Origin: Onchocerca lupi
Taxonomy: Eukaryota > Nematoda > Chromadorea > Rhabditida > Onchocercidae
Assembly: GCA_028564675.1 (NCBI GenBank)
Contig: JAOVVO010000282.1
Coordinates: 31,799 to 95,798 of the forward strand
Direction: 5' to 3'
Length of the DNA stretch: 64,000 nt
Part shown: one piece after another, positions 52,301-64,000 of the stretch
Layout: each line of letters starts with the position of its first letter
Position numbering within the stretch: the stretch's first letter is position 1
The notes under the pieces: model-generated
Databases searched by the model: none
Told to the model about the DNA's origin: nothing
The model's input: only the letters and a program-made list of their open reading frames with translations
Program-made: the position numbers and the translations under genes

Positions 52301-53418
52301 AATTTTCAGGATCAACGATTCCTAACATTTCCATCTACAATCATGCAATGGGCACGGAAAAAAAGAAAGAAATAGAAAGAGCCATATTGCGCTGTTCATT
52401 TACGATGACAGATACTACCCTTCACGCATTAATCATATAACATTCCCTCCGAAAAAGAATGGTAGCGTCTCACTCTTATCCTAAAAGATTTGCAAGAACA
52501 AAGAGAGAGAAAGAAATACCAAACATTATCCAAAAATCAGAATAAGAACTGCAGGGAATAATCCTGGTAGCTCTTAACTGACAACACAATGTCTTTGATA
52601 ATTGAAAAAAAAAAAAAAAAAAAAAAAAATTGCGAAAAAAAATTGTAAATGCGACAAACAGTACCTGCTGAGCATTACAGAATTAGAAATAAAAAAGATA
52701 GATGAAGCAATTGCTATGCAACAGGGAAGGATAAGTAAGAGATGCGGTAAGGTAAGGAAAGAATGATGTAGAATAGAGAAGACGAAAGTGAGGAGAATCA
52801 GTCCAAATTATCCTTCCAGTGCAATGTATCTTTCCCTCATTATCTCCACATTCTCGTTTATACAACTGCAAATCGTTGGATTTGCTTTGGTCATCTACTT
52901 AACATTTGATGCTCATAGCGCCTGCAAAGTTGAGACATTAAGCCAAGCATGTTGGCGAGGATCAATTGATCTATATTCTTTGAACTCTATCTGTTGCATA
53001 GATCTCTGGATCTATCGATCTATCCTCCTCGAAACTCATTTCAACGGCATCATCTCACCATATTTCCACGATATTACGGGAAGGAGGAGGCTTTTCGCAG
53101 ATTCTGAACATGTGACCTAATATTGATATATCGAGATTTTTCTCTCATTTCCTCTGTTTCTATCTTAAACAAGATTTCCAACAGTAATGCTCAAATGACT
53201 CATGTTCATTTTTCCAGTGGAATGTTATCACTTCATTCATCCTAAGAAAATTTTTATTTACAATCGTTTTAGAAGTGAACGAATAATGGTTATGTGTGGA
53301 AGTAAGACGCAAATGAACTAAGAAAAAATATTCATTTAATACAACAATAACACCTATTCTAAACAGTCGCAAACCAAACACAGATGAATGAGCAAATGAT
53401 GACAATACACTGATGATT
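49343..53418. other. Region between ZIP13 and SLC20
   Basis: About 4 kb. Apart from the candidate exon at 50685-50728 it holds purine-rich stretches around 51710-51990, a GAT repeat near 51946-51966, and an A-tract near 52604-52629. Short open frames here have no recognised family. Confidence 0.45.
50685..50728 (-). other. Candidate isolated exon between ZIP13 and SLC20
   Basis: TTTCAG acceptor, 40 bases, then GTAAGT donor. Read in the phase left by the penultimate SLC20 exon it gives ADGALILMIWFLGL then TAA. That is a hydrophobic end of similar length to the regular last exon (GVLSALVMLIARSIVL). It could instead be a 5' UTR exon of ZIP13, which would explain the strong donor. Confidence 0.3.
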
Positions 53419-56400
53419 TCATAAAACGATCGAACGCGCGATCAACATCACCAATGCACTCAGAACACCTGCAACGTATCATATCTAATTTCCATAAAAA
53501 AATTTTTAAATGATTAAAAAGGGCATTAATCAGCAGCAAGAAGTAACCATTATTCAGCTCATATCATAAGCCTCTTTAGGGAGGCAGCTGCCCATATTTG
53601 ATATGCAGTTGTAGCACAATCAAGTAATGTAGCACATTTAATAAATAGATCTAACTGTCCCTATGATCCTACCTAAAATTAGAGCCATCTTCTCGAATTT
53701 GGAAAGAAAAAAACAACAAAGAAAAAAGACTGTTACCCGTAACAGGCAAAGTGACAAGCCAGGATAACGATATATTCCGGAAAGTCGACCACTTCACCGA
53801 ACCACTTGCCTGTACCACACCTACTGCTACTACACTGCCAACCTGAATATTACAATATTTGTAAAAGAATAATTCACGTGCTTTACATTCTAAGAAGTTA
53901 TAACTAAAGGATTTGATTTGATTTGATTTAATACACAAATTAAAAATGATAAGAAGCGGCATCACAGCATCATATTATCCTGGATCTATGCATCTATGAG
54001 ACGAATTTGTGAAAGCTTCAAAGACTGGTAGCGACAAAAAATAAAACAAATGAAACCTTGCACTGTGTGGAGCTTACTGGAAGACCAAATTTGCTTGAAG
54101 CTAATACTGTAATAGCAGCACCAAATTCGATTGCAAAACCACTGAAATTAAAATTCCAGCTGAAGATTTAAAAGAATGAAGTGGAAATAATGAAATATTT
54201 TCAATTCATAAAAAATACGAAAACTGCAAGAAATGCAATGCTAGTCAGTCGCATTATACAATATTTGATCAGTGAAAGAGCTCTCTTCCTACCTTGGCGG
54301 TGTGATTTTGGTGAGGTTCTCACCAACCGTATAAATAACTCGATGTCCCAATACCCAGAGACCAACACACATGCCACCAGCGCCATAAAGCAGAAGCCAA
54401 ACAGGTGTTGTGGATCGTTGCATCACCGAATTCTCCTTGTAAATGGCATACAGTGACACAAGAGGGGCAATTGCATTGCTAAATATTAAATTTCCTAAAT
54501 GAAATCACAACAGTTGGAAATATGAAACTTCAACTTTTTACAAATAGAACTATTAAGTTTTCAATCTCATGAATCGAGAATTATTCAATGAAAATTTCAC
54601 AAACAGTAAACAAGTTTTAAAGAAAAACTGCATTTGTTAATTGAGTTATATAATATTTAATAAACAGTTAGCAGTTGTTTACTAAAATGAATCTTTCGAC
54701 ATTCAGAACAATACAAAAATCTTAGTTGAAATGCTCATACCTTACATCGTTGCCACCGTGAGCGAAACCTGCGAAACAAGCTGTGAGCACCTGAAGGAAA
54801 CTGAACAACCGAGATGCTTGCGGATCTTCTGGTTTGGAAGAACGAAAGAAGGTTTCGATGCTTCTCGTAGGACGCACCATATTCGTACCCAAACCGTGAT
54901 GTCCATCGGTGTTACTTGCTTGCAGATTGCTAAATACCACCGCACTTTTCCCCTCAACCGTAGTCACATTAGTATTGCCATTATTATTATTGTTGAATAA
55001 ATCAACAGATATTTCAGCTAGTTGTTGTTCTCTGCTGTTAGTTGGTCCCAGCGTTCGATGTTTTCCGTCTCCATGGTGCAACAGGGAACGTGCATCTAAA
55101 ATAACAGTTTGTCCGAATCAAACAACTACTTTAGAGTTAAGTCTAAAATAAATAAAAATTAATTCCTCCTTTACATGAATATAATTTTCTTCAGTTCTTC
55201 GGCTTCAATAGTACGCTTTTCCTTCGCTGTTAAATTAAATCTGTCCATTTCTTTCAAGCTTGATCGATAAACCGGCTGAAGTCTCATCCATACGAAAATA
55301 GAAATCCATCAGACAACTCTTAAATTTCATCTCACATCTTCATCGATTTTAAATGATCACATTCGATTTTCTTACTCTCATTCAGCCTTTCTTTTGTCCA
55401 ATTTTCTGACTATCAAAAGTTCTCTCTAACTCCCACAGTCTAGATAGGAAAAGAAATTATATCTCGGAAATTGACCCAAGTTATCTCGTGATAATCCAAA
55501 ATTGGGGAATTAAGCAAATAAAGAAATGATTAAGCTTTCACGTAGTTTCTATTAACAACAAAATGATTCAAGAAATCTCAGAAATTGATCCGCACAAAAA
55601 CCAGATCCGTCTTTGACTAGACTATCGATCACTGTTTTTGCAGAAAATTACTTTAAACATGCAGAGAATCTTATACGAAGTTTATACATCACTTTAATTT
55701 CCATATAAAATCTAAAAAAAATATCATTCGCAATACTTGGCTGAATGCGCTTCTTAGAGAGCAACAAAACTAAGTAAAGCACAATGGAAAAATTATTAAG
55801 AATTACAACTTAAATATTATATCTGCAAAAAACTACTACTGAAAAGTTAAAGGGAAGATATAATCTGCCATTATTTTTATAACGACACTAATACATCTTA
55901 AGATTTTTTTCCATTTGAAATTTTTACATATTAGCTGATCAATTGCATAGAACAACCAAAGAGTATACAATAGAGGAAAGCACTGATGGAGAGCACAGAA
56001 AAATTGTTCGGATAATTTTAAAGATATTATCATTAAAGTAACTCATTTGGCATTGTCATGTAAGCAGTCAACTTATCTCCCTCACTTTTCTTTTTATTTT
56101 AAACCTATAGAGGACCTTACACAAAATTTTGAATCTTGTTTAAAAAATATGCTTGTATACATTACGTCCCTATGGATCCTTTGAAACATTGTTTTAGCGC
56201 AGACAATTAACGATGCGAATAGTTGAAGACCTATTACTTCTGGAAAATTTTGTATGGAAACACGGTTAGGAAATCATCTAGAATCTACAAGGTAACTTTC
56301 AGATCACTCGACTCATTCACTCTGTGATTCAGTGACATTTCGTTCAAGTGTCGTTGTACTTGAGGCAGGCGCTTTCAATTCTAAAACATAACTTTTGCAC

Positions 56401-58845
56401 TTTTGCATGCACTTACTTATTTCCCAAATCTCATAATCTACATCTATTCATGGAAAAGCAACACTGTTATTGAGTAATAGCATAATCTTATCTTATACTT
56501 CATATTAATTCATTTCCAAAATTAAAATTCATTCTTTTTGTCATTGACAACTTTGAAATGATTTATTCGTGCATCCTGAAGTTTGGTATTGCCGTGTCTT
56601 CAACTAACTCACAATAGTAGAACGCCAAAAAAGGAACTAATGTCAAGAAGATGAATTAGAGTTTCGCAAAAGAATATAAATACGTGGATAACTGGAAGAT
56701 TGCCAAAAGTATTACACATTGGTTCAAAAATTTCAAAAATGTTCAAGGCTGAAATAAATGAGTAAAATGAATGAAGAACTCTTCGAAAAAAAGACAAAGG
56801 AATTCATGATCTTTCTATTCTTTCTTCAATCCTAACTTCGTCATTCAACAATATGTGCATTTTGTTCAAAAATTTTTGTATGCTAAACAATGAATATTCA
56901 AGCTTTCGAGAAACAGAATGCTATAACCGGGTGCAATAATAATATTTGAAAATTCAATTGCACTACCCTGATTTATTTTTGCTCGTAAAAGAAGCGCCTT
57001 ACCTAAAATGCGTTTTTTTAGCTGCGGCCCCAAAATGAAATGCACGAGCAATGCAACAACTGTTGCTGCACCAAATGTTATCACCAGAACGGCCCATAAC
57101 GGTATCTTGTCGAAGCCCAAAACTGCAAAACTTAGCACTGTACAAAACTTACCATTTTCAATTCAACATAATATCTGTAAGCAGCGATCTACTGCAAATG
57201 ATTCACTTTCCAATACATATACAATCACAAAAATTCGAAAAGCCCCTTTTCAACAAAATATTGTTCGAGTCAAGAATCTCGTAATGTATAAAAGAAGTAT
57301 TTATATATTCAGGCAAAATTTAGAAGTCAGTAAAGATCGGAGACACCAAGATATAAAAATATGAAGTTGGCGATAATTTGGCGCTTTCCTTGAAAACGTA
57401 CATTCAGAACCGTTGTAAATAACGGCAAAAACGTTAACAGCTACGCAGATGAAATACAAAATAGGCAGAAGAATTAGGCCACAATGCAGAGGACGTCGAC
57501 GTCGCAATACAGCATGATCGATGAAAGAATAAAAAAGAATTGAAACGATGCCCGAAAGCAATGGTGACAAGAACCATGATATAACTGAAACAGATAACTC
57601 AGTAAATGTTAACAGTTCATCAATAAATTTAAAATTAATAGGCTTGGATTTTTAGACTAACTCTCTTTAAAGATTTCACTTAAAAAAAAAAAAAAGGAAA
57701 AAAACTGGAAGCATTCAAATTATGATCTTAATTTGGCAAGCGGTATTGAAAATTACTACACGACCTACAATAACTGCAGTTAGTCTTCCAGCTTTATATT
57801 TATGTTTACTGAATGGGCCATAGCGCAACTTCATTCGAAACTTATGAATTCGATGTATGAAAATGAGTCTTGAATTTTGAAAATCAGTTTCTCTTCAGTT
57901 TCGAATTGAAAACGTTACCAAACTGTGAGTGGATAATGAAGAAAAAAAACCAATGACTGGAAATTACTTTGGCACAGATGTGGCGTAACTCACATATGCG
58001 GATGACTGGCCACCAGCGTATTCCTTGCGTACCTCGAGCTAACAAAGAATAACCAAGGGTTGCTCCGACAATACTATGGGTTGTTGATACTGGTAGCTTC
58101 AAAAACGTCGCTATAAGTAGCCATGCACCACATCCTGCAAAAATTCTTTTAATGTCTTAGTTTTATAAAACTTCATTTTTTAATTTCGCTTGAAAGAAAG
58201 AAATTCTGATTTCTACAATACAATGTCTGAAAGAAAAAGTTTGTTAAAAGTAGCTGTGCCCTTAAAAGACATTCAAGGTCACTGACCAATGTCTCCATGT
58301 AAGTTTACGGCAAAACCAGTGGGAGCAAAAACTCTGGATTCATAAAATCTAGAAGCTCAAAAGTTTATAAAGTATATATCTCTACCTGACAGTACAGAAA
58401 TTTGGCCAAGCATAAGCTCATTTTCGCTACCATTGTAAACAGCCAAATCGATGACGCCTTTTCGCATTGTATCAGTGACCTGGTATCCCAATAAAGTTGC
58501 TCCAAGAGTTTCAAAAATGGAGGCTAGTAAATAAGCTTGCTGGAGTGTAAGCACCTGAAATCAAGCTTATCAAACTGACTGGCATTACTATTTCAAACCA
58601 TTTTCGGTATTGCTCCTCTTTTACTTTATATGCGAAATTACCTACCTTATTTTTTCTTGGAATTCAATTGCCCAAATCCCTAAATTCTTCTAGAATCTCC
58701 AACAAACCTTGCTTCCAACGCTCGTCCCGAAAGAATTTGCTGTATCATTGGCACCGATCGCAAATGCAAGTATTGAGGCAATGAAGAAGCCAATGATGAT
58801 CGCCCACAACATCTCATCTTGGAATGCTTCTACTGATTCTCGCAT
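53419..58845 (-). CDS. slc20: Sodium-dependent phosphate cotransporter (PiT, SLC20)
   Basis: Plasma-membrane importer of inorganic phosphate. Exons 5' to 3': 58708-58845, 58386-58554, 57994-58134, 57403-57584, 57003-57122, one uncertain exon near 55180-55300, 54741-55095, 54293-54478, 54057-54141, 53737-53842, 53419-53467. The start MRESVEAFQDEMLW leads into the first PiT repeat with GANDTANSFGTSVGS, ASIFETLGATLLGYQV, LKLPVSTTHSIVGATLGYSL and LGFDKIPLW. A hydrophilic loop with an asparagine run (54741-55095) precedes the second repeat: FAHGGNDV, NAIAPLVSLYAIYK, GLPVSSTQCKVGSVVAVG. The C-terminus is GVLSALVMLIARSIVL. Both PiT signatures are intact. The exon near 55.2 kb (PVYRSSLKEMDRFNLTAKEK) conflicts in phase with its neighbours. 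Confidence 0.92.
53905..53931. repeat. GATTT pentanucleotide repeat
   Basis: Four adjoining copies of GATTT in an intron of the SLC20 gene. Confidence 0.8.
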
Positions 58846-61800
58846 TGCACACTTTTTCAGCAAAATGAATGACGTGAATTCAGTTCAAATTTTTAAAATT
58901 TTCTTTTTTTTTCCAATAAGAATTCGATTACCAATATTAATTGAATGGGAGAGATAGCAACAACTACAAGGCACCGGTTGCAGTAATTTAAAATTAATTT
59001 GCTGGGTAAACAGGCGACGCGCCTAACAGACGCAATTTCCACGTAAAGTAGCGTACGTTCTTTATAGTCAAGCTTCTCCGACTCGTACCCTGTAAACATA
59101 AGGATCAAGTTTATTTTTTATTTCATACCTGTGTGATGACGATTTTAATATCGAACTAATTATTAAGATGGATATAATTTCGTATGTTAAAAATGAGGAA
59201 GAGTATAAAATACAGTAGTCCTGATAGAAAAAAATACCAACAAGGAAATATTTGCAAACAATTTTATGAGACATAAGACGATGTTTCAAGGAACTATTAA
59301 GTAGTGGGCAGAATATGAAGTAAAAATTTGGGTGAAATATCCACGGCATTTCAACAGTGAACGAAATACAATTTCGATGGATTATACTTAATTATTAAAT
59401 TCTAAAGGGGCTATAAAATGACGCGAAAAAATCCCAAATATCTTCACAAGGATAATTTGTATTGCTTTAAAATGATGTTAAATGAAAAAAATAAAGGCTG
59501 TGTGCGAGAGAGGTAGCGCAATAAAAAATTGTGACGCTGAGCAAGAGCTATGAGTTCCAAAATGAAAATGGAAAGTTGTGACAAAAATGTTGCAAAGATG
59601 GAGTTCAAAGAATAAGCAATCAAATGATGAAAGTAATAAATTTAAGAAAAAAAAGTGACATCATCAATTACGGTTTGGACAAGCTAGCTTAACGTTCCTC
59701 ATCAACATAACTTATGGTTAATAAGCCAAATAAATATAAACATGACAAAGCTGCCACTTCATTTCTATAGATTTACGACGAGGCAAAATAAGATTTGTAT
59801 CATATGATATAATGTCTATCGAATGATGAAATAATTATATCGACAAACAAGTGGCAGACGTGCCAAACTAAGGATTATCAATGGTGCTAAAGATAAACTT
59901 GGGAACAGGGGAAAAGGGAACGGAGAAACGACGGTATCAATAACGCGACACTAAGATTGATTCGATTCGATTTCACTTATTTGATGGATTATCAGTTGGT
60001 TTCCTTTTTTTTATTGCGCAGTTCAATCATTAGAATTCCAACAAGAAACGATCAGATTCAGTAAACTAACTGTACCGTAACCAACAATTAATTAATTCGT
60101 TTCATCATAAAAAAGACATTTTAACCATACAGGAATTTTTATTTCTTCAGCGAAAAATGAGATCAGAAAATAATAAAGTAGAGAAGAGTTTGATTTAAAG
60201 TTTTCAAATCAACAGAGTAGATGAAATCTTTCACTGCGTGCCTACATCTTTGCCATTGTCATCGTGAAAACCAACTTTAAATTAAATTTTATGAAAACGA
60301 AAGAAATGCACAGACAATAATATATTCTGAAGCAGATATTTTAACTAATCATTAAGGACATCATGCATACAAAATTTACGAAACTTCCAAGCATTCAAAC
60401 ATAATATCAAGTCATAATATCGGACGTCAAAACTCAATTTACATGGAGGAAACAGTGATCAGATTCGTCATCATTAATTTGTCAGCCTCTTTTATTACAA
60501 ATTTGAAGTGTTCACTATCAATCACATAACAATTGACTCCTTATCAACAACATATCAGAATCTCATCATGACTGATCTATCAGTGCCATTTCCTATTGTT
60601 CTTCCAATAAGTCGACATTCTAGTATACTCATACTACCTTATTAGTGCTATGCAGATGATATTTTTCCATCTTTTATTTGTAGTAAAACAAGGAAAAAAA
60701 AAAACAGTATACAGGAAAGCGCGTCTTGTCAACATTTTATCGGTTCTCTTTAGAAAAAAATACTGTATCAAAACGATGGTAAGAAACAATGACGATTCAT
60801 AATATAATCTGAAATGCTACAGATGTTCAGGAAAAAGAGAAGGGAATTTGTAGAATCAGTAATGAATCGATCAACCTCAATTATGCGGACGTCAATGAGC
60901 AATCTGCCAACACATGATATTACCAAATCATCAGCACTCCAAATCTTCCCCTAGTGTATTCGTTGACAAACGGTAGCGAATTCGCTCATTACCGCATTTT
61001 AAATGCACGGCGATGATGGCAAAACCGGATCAATGATGAGTTATTAAAAAATATTCGGAACACAGCCTTCTGTCTGCAAATTAGCAACGACAACAACATT
61101 TTAACATAATGCTGCCACCGAATCAACTAAAACGGAGTGAAATGACATCTCCCAAAGTGCTAATAATGAAGCAAGGAAGAAAGCAAAGGCTGATGAGCAG
61201 AAACAGTGGAGAGAAAAGAAAATGAAAAGGAAGGGAAGATGCTTATCTATTAAAAAAAAAGAATTATAAGATCAGTTAGACGCACTTCTGTTTAGAAAGT
61301 CTCGTTCTGCACACCTACTATCTACAGTTCTTGGAGGTAAGTGTGAAAAGCTTGACGACCACAACGTTTTAACAGACGAATAGATGAATCAATGAAATAT
61401 ATAAATTACATCAAGTCCCAAGTAACCTACTTAACCTACAAGATTTCATGATGGAGCTAGGAAATTATAGAAATTATAGAAAAAAAAAAAAAAAAAAAAA
61501 CAACGGATCTGTATTGCAGGATATTTGCAGTGATAGATCCAACGGCAGGTGTTAGCAGTACAACTTTAATAAGGAAGCAGTCCTAAGATATCTCACATTT
61601 ACAATCCTGAACACATCTACAAATGTGAGCAAGTCCGATTTTTTTCTGGATTTAGCCAAATACATCCTTAGTAGCAAGAGCACAAAGACCGTGATTAGCA
61701 ATCGAAGTTCCAGCATCTAACAAATTTTACAGAAAATGAATTTCAAAATGTCGTTGCAGTAATAGTCACTGAATAAGCTTTAATCTGAGGTCTATCATGC

Positions 61801-62340
61801 CACAAAATCTTTTACTTCTCCAAGAAAAAAGAAATGTTCATTAAACTGAAAGAAATCCTTGGCAATACAATGCATCTTATTTTGACTATCCGCTTTCAAA
61901 ATCATATCTTAAAACTGATCTGACAAGTAAGTACACGGCTAATAGCAATTAAAAAATCAAAAAAATGATAAAAATGTAAGAAAAAGTTCCTTTCCATCCC
62001 TCTGACAACACTTCGATTATTCGTTGCTTTAGTCCGTGCTAGCATTACAGTATTAACGCTTATACCTGGTCATGTTTTCTATCCATATACTTACTATGAA
62101 TCTCTCAACTTCATTGTAGTTTATCAATCTCGAATCTCGAGATAAGAATGATAGTAGAAGCAGCAGCAGAATCACGTAACAAGCAGACAACTGCTCATTA
62201 ATAAGTGCTAATTAGTTAGTAATGTTACTCTTCAGCTAATACCTTACAACCATTTTTGCTGCTTTTCAGCAGCGCCCAAAAATTATTGTACGCCCGAAGA
62301 GTGCAACACAAGAAAAAAGGAATGAAAGACATTAAAAATG

Positions 62341-62400
62341 GTGTGAGTGGTTGTTGTGTACAGCTGACGGTGCGCCGTATACAGAAACAACCACTCACAC
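62341..62400. ncRNA. 60-base hairpin, microRNA-precursor-like
   Basis: The left arm GTGTGAGTGGTTGTT pairs perfectly over 15 bases with the right arm AACAACCACTCACAC. Beyond a small internal mismatch, TGTA pairs with TACA and ACGG with CCGT around a TGCG loop. The size, terminal stem and internal bulges fit a nematode pre-miRNA. The sequence was not matched to a named family. The strand is not determined. Confidence 0.5.
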
Positions 62401-63525
62401 TATCACAGATAAGTTGATGACTAGATTGGCTTGCATGCTAACCGAACTGTCATCGTGAGCTTGCATGCATTTATCTGGTGGATCAAGTGGCTCATTAAGT
62501 CTTTGCTAACTTGCGATGTTAAGCTGTTCCTTAAAATGAACTTTGCAACAAATATACAAATGACATCAAGAGAAACAGTATGGTAAATCCGGATACGCAG
62601 AATGCTTGATAAAAGTAAACGTCTCGCTTATCCTCTTGTTTCTTGCAAAGCACACAGCCACATGTAAAAACTTCATTCAATTATTTTCGGATAAAGAATG
62701 GAGATTACAGAAAAAAGTTGCAATTGAAAAGCTGTTGCAAAGTGGAAATTCGAATCCAACGAGCCAAAATATAAAGGATTAGGGAGATACCTGTAACATT
62801 TTGGCAAACGCTGACACTACCGGAATCTGATAGTTCTAGTCTAAAGATCAGTCCAGTTAGTACCAGCACTCTGAACAATTCTTTCAAGCTTACTTGTTGG
62901 GTTAAGAAGATATTTAAGGGAAATAGATGGAAACTAGATTCGAAAGATCGATCATCTATTCTGACGGAACTGAAGATTCTGACTTGAAGATTCAAAGTAG
63001 GTAGAAGTAGAAAGCATTCTCATCCATATATACAGCCTACATATCATTGGCGGATGGAAAAAATTAAATTGAGTAGTTGCTGATTTATTACACTCATAAC
63101 GAGTTCCTAAATTTATCCAAAAAAGTGAAACTGGAAATCCTGCTAATTCTGAATCAGCAATGCCAAATGTCTCTAAGAATCCTAGTTATCTAGAATGGTC
63201 AAGCTCACGTTTCCTCACTGTTACTCATCGCAAAAATATGGCCAATTTCTACAACTGCGAACAAATCATACAAATCGAACAAATCGAACAAAACATAATA
63301 GTTCACCTGGTAAGCACAATGATAGTCTAGATAATTCGACTTATGTTGGTTGAAAATGCAATTTTCAATACATAAAATTCAAGAACTGGAATTAAATCAT
63401 GCTCCAAATGACGGAAAAAAAACGGCAGAGAAATACTAAGTCGATAACAACAAACGAAGCAACCAACCGTGCACGAGAAAATGCTTCTCAATTGATTTTT
63501 TTCGTTTTTTCTTTCAGTTCAATTA

Positions 63526-63637
63526 AAATAGAAGAAATGGGAAGAGAAAAAGGAAAGAGAGGGAGGAAGTCAATAAGGAGAGATGGATTGATAAATGGTT
63601 GGGAGGAAGAAGGGGAGATAACAGAGGAAGGCCATAG
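63526..63637. repeat. Purine-rich low-complexity tract
   Basis: Strand-asymmetric run of GA/GGA/AGAA words that yields a lysine/arginine/glutamate-rich open frame on the plus strand. Probably not coding. Confidence 0.6.
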
Positions 63638-63943
63638 TTGACAGTGACGAAAGTGGTGGATGAATCGATCCTCGATTGGATGCGATGATGAATTCCAGTA
63701 GCTACTGCTCTGCAATGTGGAAGTTGTGCAGTGTTGGGAATGGATTTGTTGCAGTAAGAGAATTTTCGGCTTGCTTAGGATGATGCGTGCTGCAGGTCTT
63801 CAGCAAGTTTCCCTATTACTGCAGCAAGAGCTCTTCTTTCTCTAAGATAAAAGTAATCATCTGATTAGTTGCGTAATTTACTCTGGTATTTGCTAATAAA
63901 TTCAGTCCTCTTAACATTCTCCTTTCTCACAATTCATTCCATA

Positions 63944-63978
63944 CACATACACACACACATGCACACACACACACACAA
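63944..63978. repeat. CA dinucleotide microsatellite
   Basis: About 14 CA units, interrupted by a single TG, close to the right edge of the window. Confidence 0.9.
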
Positions 63979-64000
63979 GTCCTCGCCTATATTGAAAAAG

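Larger units (their letters stand above)
58846..64000. other. 5 kb region upstream of SLC20 without a convincing gene
   Basis: A possible untranslated exon of SLC20 begins after TTTACAG near 59094. The rest is AT-rich. Open frames at 62705-62995 (minus) and 63399-63641 (plus, purine-rich low complexity) are not supported as genes. It holds A-tracts near 61481-61500, the hairpin at 62341-62400, and a CA microsatellite at the right edge. Promoter and regulatory elements of SLC20 are expected here. Confidence 0.45.

Noticed and set aside
54722..55151. Plus-strand ORFs opposite the SLC20 loop exon
   Set aside because: Antisense shadows of the minus-strand exon at 54741-55095.
63399..63715. Lysine/arginine-rich plus ORF and serine/proline-rich minus ORF
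   Set aside because: Low-complexity purine tract; no splice or family evidence.
1..64000. CRISPR arrays, operons with ribosome binding sites, rRNA or tRNA genes
   Set aside because: None seen. The window is eukaryotic nuclear DNA with spliced genes.

Overview
This window looks like nuclear DNA from a nematode, most likely a filarial worm. It is AT-rich, its genes are split into many small exons with GT..AG introns of tens to hundreds of bases, and every recognisable protein is an animal one. The filarial suggestion is inference. It rests on the exon architecture and on one intergenic fragment that resembles a Wolbachia/alphaproteobacterial protein.

Layout. Bases 1-16434 (+) hold most of a type I animal fatty acid synthase, cut off at the 5' side by the window edge. 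It runs KS, MAT, DH, a non-catalytic methyltransferase-like core, ER, KR, ACP and TE over 38 exons. Just after its stop lies a degenerate ATT/ATG-rich repeat tract. Bases 20211-25325 (-) encode an MFSD12-type transporter. The gap at 26.0-27.3 kb holds a fragment like the bacterial complex I NDUFS4/ETC-conserved-region protein, with a reading-frame break, and a neighbouring membrane-type ORF. Bases 27334-38098 (-) encode a C3G/RAPGEF1 guanine nucleotide exchange factor for Rap. One of its introns (28.2-30.3 kb) holds a frame-broken coding remnant on the same strand.

Bases 42797-44568 (-) encode a MOB3 kinase activator. Bases 46200-49342 (-) encode a ZIP13-type (SLC39A13) zinc transporter. Bases 53419-58845 (-) encode a PiT/SLC20 sodium-phosphate cotransporter. 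The last 5 kb (58.85-64 kb) show no convincing gene, but contain a 60-base hairpin at 62341-62400 shaped like a microRNA precursor. A second such hairpin lies at 19426-19485.

The genes do not form an obvious pathway or operon: they are kilobases apart and functionally unrelated (lipid synthesis, lysosomal transport, Rap signalling, Hippo/NDR-type signalling, zinc and phosphate transport). All exon limits were read by eye from splice signals, reading phase and recalled family sequences. Isolated terminal exons and a few phase-conflicting junctions are flagged.
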